A stretch of DNA of 64,000 nucleotides, from the NCBI RefSeq assembly GCF_030553075.1, contig NZ_CP130701.1, positions 124,001 through 188,000 on the forward strand, in the 5' to 3' direction. Both the position numbers and the translations under genes were made by a program. The DNA comes from Halomonas sp. I5-271120 (GTDB taxonomy: Bacteria > Pseudomonadota > Gammaproteobacteria > Pseudomonadales > Halomonadaceae). Positions 45,701-54,000 of the stretch are shown one piece after another. The notes beneath the pieces were generated by a model. That model was not told the origin of the DNA. It did not search any database and saw only the letters and a list, made by a program, of their open reading frames with translations. Position 1 is the first letter of the stretch; every line of letters starts with the position of its first letter.

Positions 45701-45855
45701 AAGCGCAAGACAATCTGGCAATGCCTCTGAGCCTCGCCACTACCGCGGCCCTGGCCAGTGGCGAACCCGGCGGTAAGGATGATGATCGCGGGGGCCGCCA
45801 GATCGTATTGCCGACCGCCGCGGCGCGCACAAATTCCTCCAGCGGTTCAGACTGA
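45701..45855 (+). pseudogene. Relic: cupredoxin 5' end joined to histidine-kinase 3' end
   Basis: Bases 45701-45780 are an imperfect copy of the start of the cupredoxin gene at 48101: A-CGCAAGACAAT, CTACCGCGG, CCTGGCCAG and GGCGAAC are shared. The start codon is changed to AAG and one base is lost after AATC, giving a frameshift. From about 45786 the sequence instead matches the last 70 bp of the kinase gene ending at 50589, including CAAATTCCTCCAGCG and the stop region. About 2.3 kb corresponding to the cupredoxin body, the response regulator and most of the kinase are missing. It is non-functional. Confidence 0.8.
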
Positions 45856-45877
45856 ATTCAGTTTACCCCGGCATGAT
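45845..45877 (+). promoter_or_regulatory. Relic copA promoter with direct-repeat box
   Basis: GTTCAG and ATTCAG repeat with 11-bp period (45845-45861), then ten bases, then the -10-like CATGAT (45872-45877). The arrangement and the ten-base spacer are identical to those of the intact copA promoter at 50579-50611. Confidence 0.6.
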
Positions 45878-45915
45878 CGACTCCTCTCCCTTCACTCATC
45901 GCGAAGGGAGCGACC

Positions 45916-46029
45916 ATGGCCGCCGCGAAGCTCCCTCGCTTCTCCTATCACGTCGCCAGCGACTCACGTCGGGTGCCGCCCTGGGCCTGCTCCCGGCCCA
46001 GACCAATCCTTGCGGCCCGGTCGCTATGG
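45916..46029 (+). pseudogene. Relic: 5' end of a second copA
   Basis: The ATG at 45916 follows a GAAGGGAG site, and the sequence parallels the intact copA start at 50646 (GCCGCGAAG, CTATCACG-CGCCAG, GGTGCCGCCCTGGG, then a CCAATCC region). Several insertions and deletions shift the frame inside the twin-arginine signal peptide, so no functional product is possible. Similarity fades after about 46029, where the ancestral gene is cut. Confidence 0.75.
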
Positions 46030-46245
46030 CAGCGGCGACATGGCGTGACGGGTCGAATCAAGATCGAGAGAAGCCGCTGACATGGTAGCCTTGGCCGTAT
46101 CGCCACGCGTTGCAGCAAGCGCTTCCCCTCCAGCCACCTATAGCTACGATGGCAGACTGGCAGGAAAAAAGGCCCAAGCGACTTGAAAGCCGGGAAGACA
46201 ACCATTCGAGACCCTATCCCCATACAAAAAAGGACTACGTCAAAG

Positions 46246-47046
46246 ATGTTCAAACTTGCTCTAGGTGGGCTCATTACCCTCCTCTTCCTTGCCATCGGAG
46301 GAATGGCCTTTATGCATAGCGGTATGTATAACGTCGCCGCGACTGATCCCCACCTGCCGTTTGTCGAATCAATGATGCACTCGACCCTGCATGCTTCGGT
46401 CGAGGCCGGTGCCGAGGAGCTCGAGGTTCCCGACCTGAACAGGGACCGCATGATTCGAGAAGGCGCCTCTGCCTACGATCAGCTCTGCGCCGCATGTCAC
46501 CTCAAGCCTGGGCTCGAGAGCACGGTTTTGCGCGCCGGTCTCAACCCCATGCCACCGACCTTGTCGAGACCGACTCACCAGAGTCCGGCTCAGCAATTCT
46601 GGATCATCAAGAACGGCATCAAGATGACCGGTATGCCAGCCTGGGGCGTGACTCACGAGGATCAGGAACTCTGGGAGATCGTGGCCTTCCTGCGGCAGCT
46701 GCCGGAGCTGTCTCAACCCGAGTACCTGGCCATGGTCACGCCGAGCGGGCCTGAAGCCGGTCACTCGGCGCATGAGGGTCACGACCATGAGCACGGCGAC
46801 ACCAGTGCAATGGCTACACCGGAGCCGGCACCTTCTCAGCCACAAGATGATGGCCACGATCATGATCATGGCGACATGAGTGCCTTGAGCGAGCAGGAGA
46901 CAACGCCTGATCCCGCCGCGGCAAAGGTAACTGCGACCACAGAGCTCCAGTTGGCCACCTCGAGCAAAGACGGCACTCCGGAGCAGGATACTTCGCCTTC
47001 CTCGCCGTCCGGTGACGATCACTATGCGGATGGGCATAGCCACTGA
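46246..47046 (+). CDS. Membrane-anchored cytochrome c with His/Asp-rich metal-binding tail
   Basis: The ATG at 46246 gives 266 residues; an upstream in-frame ATG at 46183 would prefix a basic stretch before the anchor. An N-terminal hydrophobic helix (residues 4-24) anchors or exports the protein. The cytochrome c domain has C-A-A-C-H near residue 83, and the sixth ligand Met is likely in G-M-P-A-W-G. After about residue 170 comes a low-complexity tail with H-E-G-H-D-H-E-H-G-D and H-D-H-D-H-G-D clusters and a final H-S-H, a likely copper-binding segment. It precedes the small membrane protein and DUF411 genes. A role in periplasmic copper handling or electron delivery is inferred from location and tail. 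Confidence 0.85.
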   Translation: MFKLALGGLITLLFLAIGGMAFMHSGMYNVAATDPHLPFVESMMHSTLHASVEAGAEELEVPDLNRDRMIREGASAYDQLCAACHLKPGLESTVLRAGLNPMPPTLSRPTHQSPAQQFWIIKNGIKMTGMPAWGVTHEDQELWEIVAFLRQLPELSQPEYLAMVTPSGPEAGHSAHEGHDHEHGDTSAMATPEPAPSQPQDDGHDHDHGDMSALSEQETTPDPAAAKVTATTELQLATSSKDGTPEQDTSPSSPSGDDHYADGHSH

Positions 47047-47090
47047 GCCCCCTGCTGTTTTCCGTAATCTTGCCGTCACGCAAGCATGCT

Positions 47091-47127
47091 CCGTTCGGGG
47101 TAAGGCGTGCATCACGGCCCCGAACGG
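47091..47127. repeat. 10-bp perfect inverted repeat
   Basis: CCGTTCGGGG (47091-47100) and CCCCGAACGG (47118-47127) pair around a 17-nt loop, 45 bp after the cytochrome gene. No T-run follows. It may be a weak terminator, an mRNA-stabilising hairpin or an operator. Confidence 0.45.
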
Positions 47128-47269
47128 TAAGGCACCAATCAAGGTATTGATGGCCTGAGCATTGGAGTGACTCTATGTTTCCTGCCCTGGCCATTCGTCA
47201 CGCTCTCCGGTCTGCTGCCGACTTCTTCCCGTTAGCCGCTCACCAAATCAACTCTTCGGGAGTCGCATC

Positions 47270-47413
47270 ATGTTCACCGATTGTTTCACCACCATGGGGC
47301 ACATGGGCTGGCTGGGTTGGATGATGCCGCTCGCCGTCCTGCTGCTTCTCAGTCTCGGCATTGCCGCCCTCATCAAGTATCTGTGCACCTCCAACAAGGG
47401 AGATCGCTCATGA
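47270..47413 (+). CDS. 47-residue Met-rich membrane protein overlapping the DUF411 gene
   Basis: This small gene has a good ribosome-binding site (CGGGAG, seven bases before ATG). It encodes a short N-terminus with a Cys and several Met (C-F-T-T-M-G-H-M-G-W-L-G-W-M-M), one membrane helix (P-L-A-V-L-L-L-L-S-L-G-I-A-A-L-I-K-Y-L) and a Cys in the basic tail. Its TGA overlaps the ATG of the DUF411 gene (ATGA). Met- and His-rich tiny membrane proteins are common in copper operons, but I recognise no named family. It may deliver copper to, or anchor, the next product. Confidence 0.7.
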   Translation: MFTDCFTTMGHMGWLGWMMPLAVLLLLSLGIAALIKYLCTSNKGDRS

Positions 47414-47850
47414 AACTCACCATGCCTCACCTACTGCTGGCGACCGGCCTGCTGCTGGGCGCCACCACCGCCCATGCCGCCCTGCCGGACGAGGCCACTC
47501 TGTACAAGAATCCCCAGTGCGGCTGCTGCGATGGTTATGCCCGCCACCTGGAACGAACGGGTATCGACGTCACCATCGTCGATGACAAGGACTTAAGCGC
47601 GGTCAAGAAGGCGGCGGGCGTCCCCTTCGGAATGGGTGCCTGCCACACCATCATCATGGGCGACTATGTGATCGAGGGGCATGTCCCCCTGGCAGCAGTA
47701 GAAGCGCTCTTCGAACAACAGCCCGATGCCAATGGCATCGGACTGGCCGGCATGCCGAGTGGCACGCCAGGCATGCCGGGGCCACAGACGGAGCCTTATG
47801 AGGTCTACCAGTTCCAAGATCACCAGGACGCACCCTTCATGACGCTTTAG
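47410..47850 (+). CDS. copG: CopG-like DUF411 periplasmic copper protein
   Basis: The start at 47410 overlaps the upstream stop and gives 146 residues with a signal peptide ending A-H-A-A. The mature protein contains the DUF411 cysteine cluster: Y-K-N-P-Q-C-G-C-C-D-G-Y, then G-A-C-H-T, and E-G-H-V-P. It ends with the Met-Pro-Gly repeats G-L-A-G-M-P-S-G-T-P-G-M-P-G-P. Pseudomonas CopG, a member of this family, binds a copper cluster through such cysteines and handles periplasmic copper. The same role is inferred here. A second paralogue is encoded at 61126. Confidence 0.88.
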   Translation: MKLTMPHLLLATGLLLGATTAHAALPDEATLYKNPQCGCCDGYARHLERTGIDVTIVDDKDLSAVKKAAGVPFGMGACHTIIMGDYVIEGHVPLAAVEALFEQQPDANGIGLAGMPSGTPGMPGPQTEPYEVYQFQDHQDAPFMTL

Positions 47851-48033
47851 CGAGACCCGCCTGATGCCCCGCCGGACTCCTATCGAGCGACAGCCGGCGG
47901 GCGTCCGGCATCCTCCGTCCAGGGACCGGAGTGACCTCGCTCTAGTCCCTGACGACCCTGTGATGAGAAGGTGCCTCGCCGCTTGGAAGATGAGGTCGGA
48001 TGCTCACTGTTTCCTTGCTAAGCCCCTTTCGGC

Positions 48034-48066
48034 ATTCAGCCCAAATTCAGCTTGATGACTTATAAA
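48034..48066 (+). promoter_or_regulatory. Cupredoxin operon promoter with direct-repeat box
   Basis: ATTCAG at 48034-48039 and 48045-48050 repeat with 11-bp period, one helical turn apart, as expected for an OmpR-family regulator dimer. Ten bases later lies TATAAA (48061-48066), a good -10. No standard -35 is present, so activation is probably required. The start codon is 35 bp further on. The likely binder is the response regulator at 48576. No other feature was found in 47851-48033. Confidence 0.65.
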
Positions 48067-48100
48067 CGGACCTGCCGATTGACCCAATGGAGCTATCCAT

Positions 48101-48571
48101 ATGCGCAAGACAATCCTAGCAATGACCCTGGGCCTCGCCTCTACCGCGGTCCTGGCCAGCGGCGAACATGGCAGTGAGAATCACGCTCAGGTGGACCGCA
48201 CCATCAGCTTCGAGGCCGGTGACATGTGGTTCACCCCTGGCAAGCTCGATATCGAGCCAGGCAAGACGGTAAAGTTCGAGATCACCAACACCGGCAACCT
48301 CAAGCACGAGTTCGTGATCGGCAACGCCGCCGCTCAGGAGCAACACCGCGAAATGATGCGCGAGATGGCATCGAGCGGCGGCCACAACATGTCCGGTGGA
48401 CATGGTGACGGCGGGCACGGCGGCGGCATGCCCTCCGTGACCATCGCCCCGGGTGAGACCGCGACCCTGGTATGGACCGCCCCGCAGGACACCGATACGC
48501 TAGAATTCGCCTGCAACATTCCCGGCCACTACGAGTCAGGCATGAACGGAGAGATCCACTTCCAGGGATGA
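48101..48571 (+). CDS. copI: Periplasmic cupredoxin (CopI-like)
   Basis: This 156-residue protein has a signal peptide ending V-L-A-S-G and a plastocyanin/azurin-like beta fold. Type 1 copper ligands appear as His in L-K-H-E-F-V-I, then Cys, His and Met in E-F-A-C-N-I-P-G-H-Y-E-S-G-M. A His/Met-rich insertion (G-G-H-N-M-S-G-G-H-G-D-G-G-H) gives extra metal capacity. CopI proteins in proteobacteria are copper-induced periplasmic cupredoxins for tolerance. It is the first gene of the copper operon, 4 bp before the response regulator gene, behind the direct-repeat box. Confidence 0.88.
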   Translation: MRKTILAMTLGLASTAVLASGEHGSENHAQVDRTISFEAGDMWFTPGKLDIEPGKTVKFEITNTGNLKHEFVIGNAAAQEQHREMMREMASSGGHNMSGGHGDGGHGGGMPSVTIAPGETATLVWTAPQDTDTLEFACNIPGHYESGMNGEIHFQG

Positions 48572-48575
48572 ACGC

Positions 48576-49241
48576 ATGAAGCTGTTGCTAGTCGAGGACG
48601 ATGACCTACTGGCCGAGAGCCTGGCGGAGACCTTGCAGGACGAGGGCTACAGCGTCGATACGGCCACACGCATGCGTGTGGCCGACGCGTTGATGGCCAC
48701 GGAAGCCTATTCCCTCGCCATCCTCGATATCGGCCTTCCCGACGGTTCTGGCCTGGAGCTGCTGCAACGCTGGCGGGAGCAGGGCCATCGTTTGCCCATC
48801 CTGGCACTGACCGCACGAGACACCTGGGAAGACAAGGTCGTGGGGTTGCGGCGAGGAGCCGACGATTACATGACCAAGCCCTTTCACGAGGCCGAGCTGC
48901 TGGCCCGCTTGCATGCCCTGTTACGACGACAGTCCGGCGGCTTGGCCCAGCGATTGACCGTCAACGGGGTGCAACTGGACGAGCAGACTCAAGAAGTCAG
49001 CACCGACGGGGCGACCTGGCACTCCCTTACGGCCACCGAATTTCGGCTACTGCGCTACCTGATGCATCATCCGGATCACGTGCACTCCAAGGTGCGCCTG
49101 CTCGACCAGCTCTACACCCTGGACCAGGATGCCCCCGCCCCGAACCTGGTCGAGGTCTATATCGGGCGGCTGCGCCGCCGCCTGGGCAAGCACATCATCC
49201 AGACGCGTCGCGGCCAGGGGTATGTCTTTGCTTCGCGCTGA
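48576..49241 (+). CDS. copR: OmpR-family response regulator, probable copper sensor partner
   Basis: The 221-residue protein has a receiver domain with E-D-D near the start, phospho-acceptor Asp in A-I-L-D-I-G-L-P, the Thr in L-T-A-R-D, and Lys in M-T-K-P-F. A winged-helix DNA-binding domain closes it (T-A-T-E-F-R-L-L-R-Y-L-M, R-T-x-R-G-Q-G-Y-V-F). It is located between the cupredoxin and its kinase, with overlap of the kinase start. By position it would bind the TTCAG direct repeats before the cupredoxin and copA. The copR/copS naming follows the copper context; direct proof is lacking. Confidence 0.9.
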   Translation: MKLLLVEDDDLLAESLAETLQDEGYSVDTATRMRVADALMATEAYSLAILDIGLPDGSGLELLQRWREQGHRLPILALTARDTWEDKVVGLRRGADDYMTKPFHEAELLARLHALLRRQSGGLAQRLTVNGVQLDEQTQEVSTDGATWHSLTATEFRLLRYLMHHPDHVHSKVRLLDQLYTLDQDAPAPNLVEVYIGRLRRRLGKHIIQTRRGQGYVFASR

Positions 49242-50589
49242 TCGTCGTAGCCTGCGCTTTCGCCTGTTCCTCTGGCTGGGTGGCGTGGCTCTGATTGCCG
49301 TCGCTATCACCTGGCTACTGCATGGCATCCTGCTGCGTGAGCTGGCCCGCGACTTCCTGGGCGATCGACTGCGCCAGGAGGCGCACTACACGCTGCAACG
49401 GCTGCATCAGGAACAGTCCCAGGTGAAACCCTGGCTGGACTCCGCCAGCTTGACCTCGCAGATGTTTCATCACCTCTACGTGTTGCGGCTGGATGACACG
49501 GTCAGCACCTCCCACCCCGACTGGCTGAGCACTCTCACCCCCTACCTGGAAGGCGTTGACGATACCCTGCTCGAGGTGCGGGGGCAGGATGAGCGGCACC
49601 TGCTGGTCTATCGTGAGATCTTTACCCTGGAAGACGGCACCTCCGGCACCCTGTTGATTGGCGAGGACTTCGCCGAGGTGGAAGCCGGCCTGGCCACCCT
49701 GCACTGGTGGGTCGGTGGCATCGCGGGCCTGGTACTGCTCCTGCTAATTACGCTCAACCTGGTCGCCGTGAATGCAGGACTGTCACCCCTGGTTCGGCTT
49801 CAGCGGCAACTCGATGAACTGCGTGCGGGGTATCGCGAGCGCCTGCAGTTGGACACGCCATCAGAACTGGATGGCCTGGTCGGTCAGCTCAACCGCTTCA
49901 TGGACGAGCAGGACAAGCGACTCAAGCGTTCGCGGGACGCCGTCGCCAACCTCTCTCATGCGCTGAAGACGCCCCTAGCGGCCGTCACGCAGGTGCTTCG
50001 CGGCTCCCGCCCCATCGACGGCGATCGCCGCCTAAAGCTATTGACCCGCCTGGAGGACATGCAGGCTCAGCTTGACGCGGAGCTGCGTCGTTCACGCATC
50101 GCTGGCCCCTATGCCGGCCAGTTCACCCGCGTCCGGCAGGAGGCCGAGCGACTGATCGAGATGTTCGCCACCCTGCACCCCGACAAGCGCTTTCACCTTG
50201 ATGGACCGCAGGATGGTCGGGCCACGGTCAGCGTCGAGCGCCAGGACTTCACCGAGATGCTGGGGATCGTCCTCGACAATGCCGGGAAATGGGCGCAGCG
50301 CGACGTTCACTGTCGCCTGAGCGTGACGACGACGCTGACGCTGACGCTGGTCATCGAGGATGACGGTCCCGGCGTGGCAAAGGCGGATCTCGCCCAACTG
50401 GGCCGACGCGGGCTCCGCCTCGACGAAGGGCGCCCGGGTCATGGCCTGGGGCTGTCGATCCTTCGGCAGCTGGTCGAGCAGTATGAGGGGCGCGTGACCT
50501 TCGCCGCGACGGTCGCGGGGGGCCTGGCCGTCACCATCGTGCTGCCAACCGCCACAGCACGCGTAAATTCCTCCAGCGACTCAGGCTAG
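49222..50589 (+). CDS. copS: Copper-context sensor histidine kinase
   Basis: From the ATG at 49222 (inside the regulator gene) the 455-residue kinase has two membrane helices (about residues 12-32 and 155-180) with a periplasmic sensor between. HAMP (about 182-235), the phospho-acceptor H-box [14 protein letters not shown]-box V-L-D-N-A-G-K-W-A, and ATP lid D-D-G-P-G-V / G-H-G-L-G-L-S-I follow. The ribosome-binding site is very close to this ATG; TTG two codons later is an alternative. The copA promoter box overlaps its 3' end. A copper ligand in the periplasmic loop is expected but was not pinpointed. Confidence 0.88.
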   Translation: MSLLRADRRSLRFRLFLWLGGVALIAVAITWLLHGILLRELARDFLGDRLRQEAHYTLQRLHQEQSQVKPWLDSASLTSQMFHHLYVLRLDDTVSTSHPDWLSTLTPYLEGVDDTLLEVRGQDERHLLVYREIFTLEDGTSGTLLIGEDFAEVEAGLATLHWWVGGIAGLVLLLLITLNLVAVNAGLSPLVRLQRQLDELRAGYRERLQLDTPSELDGLVGQLNRFMDEQDKRLKRSRDAVANLSHALKTPLAAVTQVLRGSRPIDGDRRLKLLTRLEDMQAQLDAELRRSRIAGPYAGQFTRVRQEAERLIEMFATLHPDKRFHLDGPQDGRATVSVERQDFTEMLGIVLDNAGKWAQRDVHCRLSVTTTLTLTLVIEDDGPGVAKADLAQLGRRGLRLDEGRPGHGLGLSILRQLVEQYEGRVTFAATVAGGLAVTIVLPTATARVNSSSDSG

Positions 50590-50611
50590 ATTCAGTTTAC
50601 CCCGGCATGAT
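50579..50611 (+). promoter_or_regulatory. copA promoter with direct-repeat box
   Basis: ACTCAG (50579-50584) and ATTCAG (50590-50595) repeat with 11-bp period, followed after ten bases by CATGAT (50606-50611), a -10-like hexamer. This is the same layout as at 48034. The box overlaps the last codons of the kinase gene, so copA can be transcribed separately from copRS. An ATG inside the -10 is therefore not the translation start. Confidence 0.6.
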
Positions 50612-50645
50612 CGATTCCTCTCACCTCATCGCGAAGGAATCGTCC

Positions 50646-52550
50646 ATGGTCGCCGCGAAGCAATCCAGGCTTCCCCTATCACGCCGCCAGCTGCTCAAGC
50701 GTGGTGCCGCCCTGGGTCTCGGTACCGCCGCCCTGAGCCTGCGCCCAGCCTGGGCCAATCCCTGGGGTCAAGCCGCTGGCTATCCGCAAGGCGTCGAAAC
50801 TGGGCCCGACCTGGCCCTAGCGATACGCCGAGATACTCTGCCCATCGCCGGCAAGACAGCTCGCCTGATCAGCATCAACGGCACCAGCCCCGGCCCGCTG
50901 ATCCGCCTCAAGGAGGGCCAGGATGCCGTGCTTCGAGTCACTAACCTGCTCGAGGAACCGACCTCCATTCATTGGCATGGGCTGATCCTGCCACCCGGCA
51001 TGGATGGCGTACCTGGCCTCAGCTTCGCCGGTATCGCGCCCGGTGAAACCTTCACCTACCGTTTCCCGGTTCGCCAGAGCGGCACCTACTGGTATCACAG
51101 CCACTCGGGGCTGCAGGAACAGCTCGGCCATGCCGGTCCCCTGGTCATCGATGCCGCCGAGCGGGAGCCCTTTCGGTATGACCGCGAGCACGTGCTGCTG
51201 CTGACCGACTGGACCTTCGAGGATCCGGCCAGTGTCTTTCGCAACCTGAAGCTCGGTGAAGGCTACTACAACTTCCAGGAGCGCACCGTCGCCGACTTCT
51301 TCGCCGACGTGGAGAAAAACGGCTTCGCCGATACCGCGGCCCAACGAGCCATGTGGGCCCAGATGCGCATGAGCTCGCGGGATATCGCCGACGTTACCGG
51401 CAGCACCTATACCTACCTGCTCAACGGCCACGCCCCGAGCGATAACTGGACCGCCCTGTTCAAGCCCGGCGAGACGCTACGACTGCGCATTATCAATGGC
51501 TCGGCAATGAGCTACTTCGACATGCGTATCCCGGGCCTCAAGATGACGGTGGTGGCCGCCGATGGCCAACCGGTACAGCCCGTCCCAGTAGACGAGTTCC
51601 GCATCGGCGTGGCGGAAACCTATGATGTTCTCGTCACGCCCAAGGATGACGGCGCCTACTCGCTGTTCGCCGAATCCATGGATCGCAGCGGCTTCGCCCT
51701 GGGCACCCTGGCGCCGCGCCTGGGCATGACCGCCGCCGTGCCGGCGCGGCGCCAGATCGCCGACCGTGGCATGGAGGCCATGGGCGCTCATGGCGACATG
51801 GACATGTCTGGCATGGATCACACCCAGATGGCTGGCATAGATCACCCCGGCATGCAGGGCATGGACCATTCCAAGATGCAGGGCTCGGACCACTCCGGCA
51901 TGCAGGGCATGGATCATTCCAAGACGCAGGGCTCGGGCCACTCCGGCATGCAGAGCATGGATCATTCCAAGACCCAGGGCTCGGACCACTCCGACATGCA
52001 AAGCATGGATCATGCCCAGATGGCCGGCATGGATGGCATGGCCTCCCCCGAGGCCGGAACGATGCTCCCCGTGGGGGTGGCCCAGCCCGGCTCCCGCTAC
52101 GATCAGGCCGGTGTCGGCATCGACCCGAGCGAACGCCGCGTGCTGGTCTATCGCGACCTCAAGGCCTTCACACCCTGGCCGGACCGGCGCCCTCCCGGTC
52201 GTGAACTGGAGCTGCACTTGACCGGCAACATGGAACGCTACATGTGGTCCTTCGACGGCAAGAAATTCAGCGAGGTCAATGGCCCCATCCACTTTGAGAA
52301 GGATGAGCGGCTGCGCCTGATCCTGGTCAACGACACCATGATGGAGCATCCCATTCACCTGCATGGCATGTGGATGGAGTTGGAGAATGGCGCCGGTGAA
52401 CTTATTCCGCGCAAGCACACCCTGAACGTCAAGCCCGGTGAGCGGGTATCTGCCCTGATCACCGCCGATGCCGAGGGGAGCTGGGGTTTTCACTGTCACC
52501 TGCTCTATCACATGGATGCCGGCATGTTCCGGGTCGTCAAGGTCACATAA
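50646..52550 (+). CDS. copA: Multicopper oxidase CopA, Tat-exported
   Basis: AAGGA seven bases before the ATG at 50646 fixes the start, giving 634 residues. A twin-arginine signal (S-R-R-Q-L-L-K-R-G, then a hydrophobic region) directs folded export. Copper sites are present: H-W-H-G and W-Y-H-S-H-S-G in the first domain, H-P-I-H-L-H-G-M-W and [12 protein letters not shown] in the last. Between them is a Met/His-rich 16-residue repeat block (residues about 400-470). CopA/PcoA oxidises cuprous copper in the periplasm and sequesters copper. It is followed by copB after 9 bp. Nothing is missing. Confidence 0.95.
   Translation: MVAAKQSRLPLSRRQLLKRGAALGLGTAALSLRPAWANPWGQAAGYPQGVETGPDLALAIRRDTLPIAGKTARLISINGTSPGPLIRLKEGQDAVLRVTNLLEEPTSIHWHGLILPPGMDGVPGLSFAGIAPGETFTYRFPVRQSGTYWYHSHSGLQEQLGHAGPLVIDAAEREPFRYDREHVLLLTDWTFEDPASVFRNLKLGEGYYNFQERTVADFFADVEKNGFADTAAQRAMWAQMRMSSRDIADVTGSTYTYLLNGHAPSDNWTALFKPGETLRLRIINGSAMSYFDMRIPGLKMTVVAADGQPVQPVPVDEFRIGVAETYDVLVTPKDDGAYSLFAESMDRSGFALGTLAPRLGMTAAVPARRQIADRGMEAMGAHGDMDMSGMDHTQMAGIDHPGMQGMDHSKMQGSDHSGMQGMDHSKTQGSGHSGMQSMDHSKTQGSDHSDMQSMDHAQMAGMDGMASPEAGTMLPVGVAQPGSRYDQAGVGIDPSERRVLVYRDLKAFTPWPDRRPPGRELELHLTGNMERYMWSFDGKKFSEVNGPIHFEKDERLRLILVNDTMMEHPIHLHGMWMELENGAGELIPRKHTLNVKPGERVSALITADAEGSWGFHCHLLYHMDAGMFRVVKVT
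51852..52043 (+). repeat. 48-bp tandem repeat encoding Met/His-rich copper-binding units in CopA
   Basis: Units start at 51852, 51900, 51948 and 51996, exactly 48 bp apart, each beginning ATGCA. They encode 16-residue units of the form M-Q-x-M-D-H-S-K-x-Q-G-S-x-H-S-x. The last unit diverges. Tandem repeats of this kind can change copy number and so alter copper capacity. Confidence 0.85.
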
Positions 52551-52559
52551 GGAATGTTC

Positions 52560-53330
52560 ATGAAGTCCAAGTCTGTCGTTATCGGTACCGGTTCGACCCT
52601 CGCCATGCTGGTGGCCGCCGGCGCTCAAGCCAGCGATGGCTACGATGCCCCGGCGAACTGGCCATCGCCGATGGCTGAACACTCACGGGGCTCGATACTC
52701 GTCGATCGCTTGGAATATGCTTCCCCCGACAAGGGCGAGGATGCCCTGGTGTGGGATTTCCAGGCCTGGTACGGCGGCGACGTCAATCGGGTCTACCTGA
52801 AGGGGGAAGGCGAGAATACTCAGGGTGACGGCGAGGATGCGGAATTCGAAAACCTCGATCTGCTCTACAGCCGTCTGATCGCCGATTTCTGGGAGCTCCA
52901 GGGCGGTATCGGCTATCAGGGTGGCATCGCTTCGAACGATCATCCCGAACGCTACTTCGGCGTCATCAATCTCCAGGGGCTCGTGCCTTATCGCGTCGAG
53001 ACCGATCTCGACCTGAGGGTCAGCGAGGACGGCGATGTCTCGGCCAGCCTGGAAAGCGAATACGACCTGCGGATCACCCAGCGGACCTACCTGCAACCGC
53101 GCCTAGAAGTCGCCGCGGCGGCCGATGAGGTGCCGGAATTTGGCGTCGGTGAGGGCCTCAACTCGGTTCGCACCGGGCTTCGGTTGCGATATGAAATCAC
53201 CCGAAAGTTCGCCCCCTATATCGGCGGCTACTGGGAAAAGTCCTATGGTGACACGGCTGACTTGGCCCGCGCCTCGGGGGATGCCACCGAAGATACCGGC
53301 GTCGTCGCCGGCGTGAGGATATGGTATTAA
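52560..53330 (+). CDS. copB: Outer-membrane copper protein CopB (PcoB), short form
   Basis: The second of two ATGs (52560) has AAGGA at proper spacing, giving 256 residues with a signal peptide (A-G-A-Q-A-S). The rest is the PcoB/CopB beta-barrel domain, with alternating strands such as L-V-W-D-F-Q-A-W-Y, S-R-L-I-A-D-F-W-E-L-Q-G-G-I-G-Y, and a C-terminal V-A-G-V-R-I-W-Y typical of outer-membrane proteins. The long Met/His-rich N-terminal extension of PcoB is absent, so this version keeps only the barrel. It probably mediates copper passage or sequestration at the outer membrane with CopA. Confidence 0.9.
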   Translation: MKSKSVVIGTGSTLAMLVAAGAQASDGYDAPANWPSPMAEHSRGSILVDRLEYASPDKGEDALVWDFQAWYGGDVNRVYLKGEGENTQGDGEDAEFENLDLLYSRLIADFWELQGGIGYQGGIASNDHPERYFGVINLQGLVPYRVETDLDLRVSEDGDVSASLESEYDLRITQRTYLQPRLEVAAAADEVPEFGVGEGLNSVRTGLRLRYEITRKFAPYIGGYWEKSYGDTADLARASGDATEDTGVVAGVRIWY

Positions 53331-53361
53331 CCTCATTTTGCATATCTCGATATTTCTTCTG

Positions 53362-53388
53362 CGCCACATATTAATGTGGCGTTTTTTT
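53362..53388 (+). terminator. Intrinsic terminator of the cop operon
   Basis: CGCCACAT and ATGTGGCG form a perfect eight-pair stem with ATTA loop, followed by seven T. It lies 31 bp after the copB stop. Confidence 0.93.
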
Positions 53389-53456
53389 ATCTATTTTTAG
53401 CACATTTCAGTTTTTATTTTCATAATTACAACGTCAACCAATCAAGGAGGTGGTCC

Positions 53457-53849
53457 ATGAAACGTCAACTCATTTCCACGGTGCCGCGATGTTGCGCCTG
53501 GTCTCTGCCTCATCCTTCGCCATCACTGGCGATAAGCCAAGTGGTTCTGTGATCATTGAAAAAGGGGGTGACCAACTCCCAGATCCTGAGCCCCGCCAAG
53601 CTCTATCAGGTCAATGTGGAGCAGGCCCAGATGATCCAGATCAGAAACGAACACCTTGCTAGCGACTCCTGCGCTTTTATCGTAATAGCAGGGGGGCTGT
53701 ACGATAGCTCTGGCAAGCTCGTATACAAGGATTCCAACCCACGTATTCACTTCCAGAACTCCGAGCATGTTCAGCCTAGGACCCACAACTACTGCATTCC
53801 TGGCAGCGGAACTTGTGTACTGAGCCGTAGGGCTGCAAGGACCTCGTAG
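53457..53849 (+). pseudogene. Broken gene for a small secreted protein
   Basis: A near-perfect ribosome-binding site (AAGGAGGTGG) precedes an ATG at 53457, but the frame closes after 31 codons. Protein-like sequence continues in other frames: A-A-M-L-R-L-V-S-A-S-S-F-A-I-T-G-D in one, and from 53556 Q-I-L-S-P-A-K-L-Y-Q-V-N-V-E-Q and V-I-A-G-G-L-Y-D-S-S-G-K-L-V-Y in another, to a stop at 53849. At least two frameshifts have occurred. The original family is not recognised. It lies just after the cop operon terminator and before IS debris. Confidence 0.5.
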
Positions 53850-54000
53850 AGAATGGTTGAGCCCGCCCGCCAGGATGTTATGAGCCTCTGTTAAGCCCTT
53901 TCGAGCCGAATCCGGTAGCTCAGGTCTCCTGTCACTATGGTGAGCCACTGATCCGGATATGGCGGACTGCCAAGAATGATCTCTTTTGCTTAGGTCTAAG

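Noticed and set aside
50607..50645. Upstream ATG as copA start
   Set aside because: It lies inside the -10-like hexamer of the copA promoter and lacks a ribosome-binding site; the ATG at 50646 has one and begins the Tat signal properly.
51852..52043. Regular 48-bp repeats considered as a CRISPR array
   Set aside because: There are no unique spacers, the repeats are in frame inside copA, and no cas genes are present.
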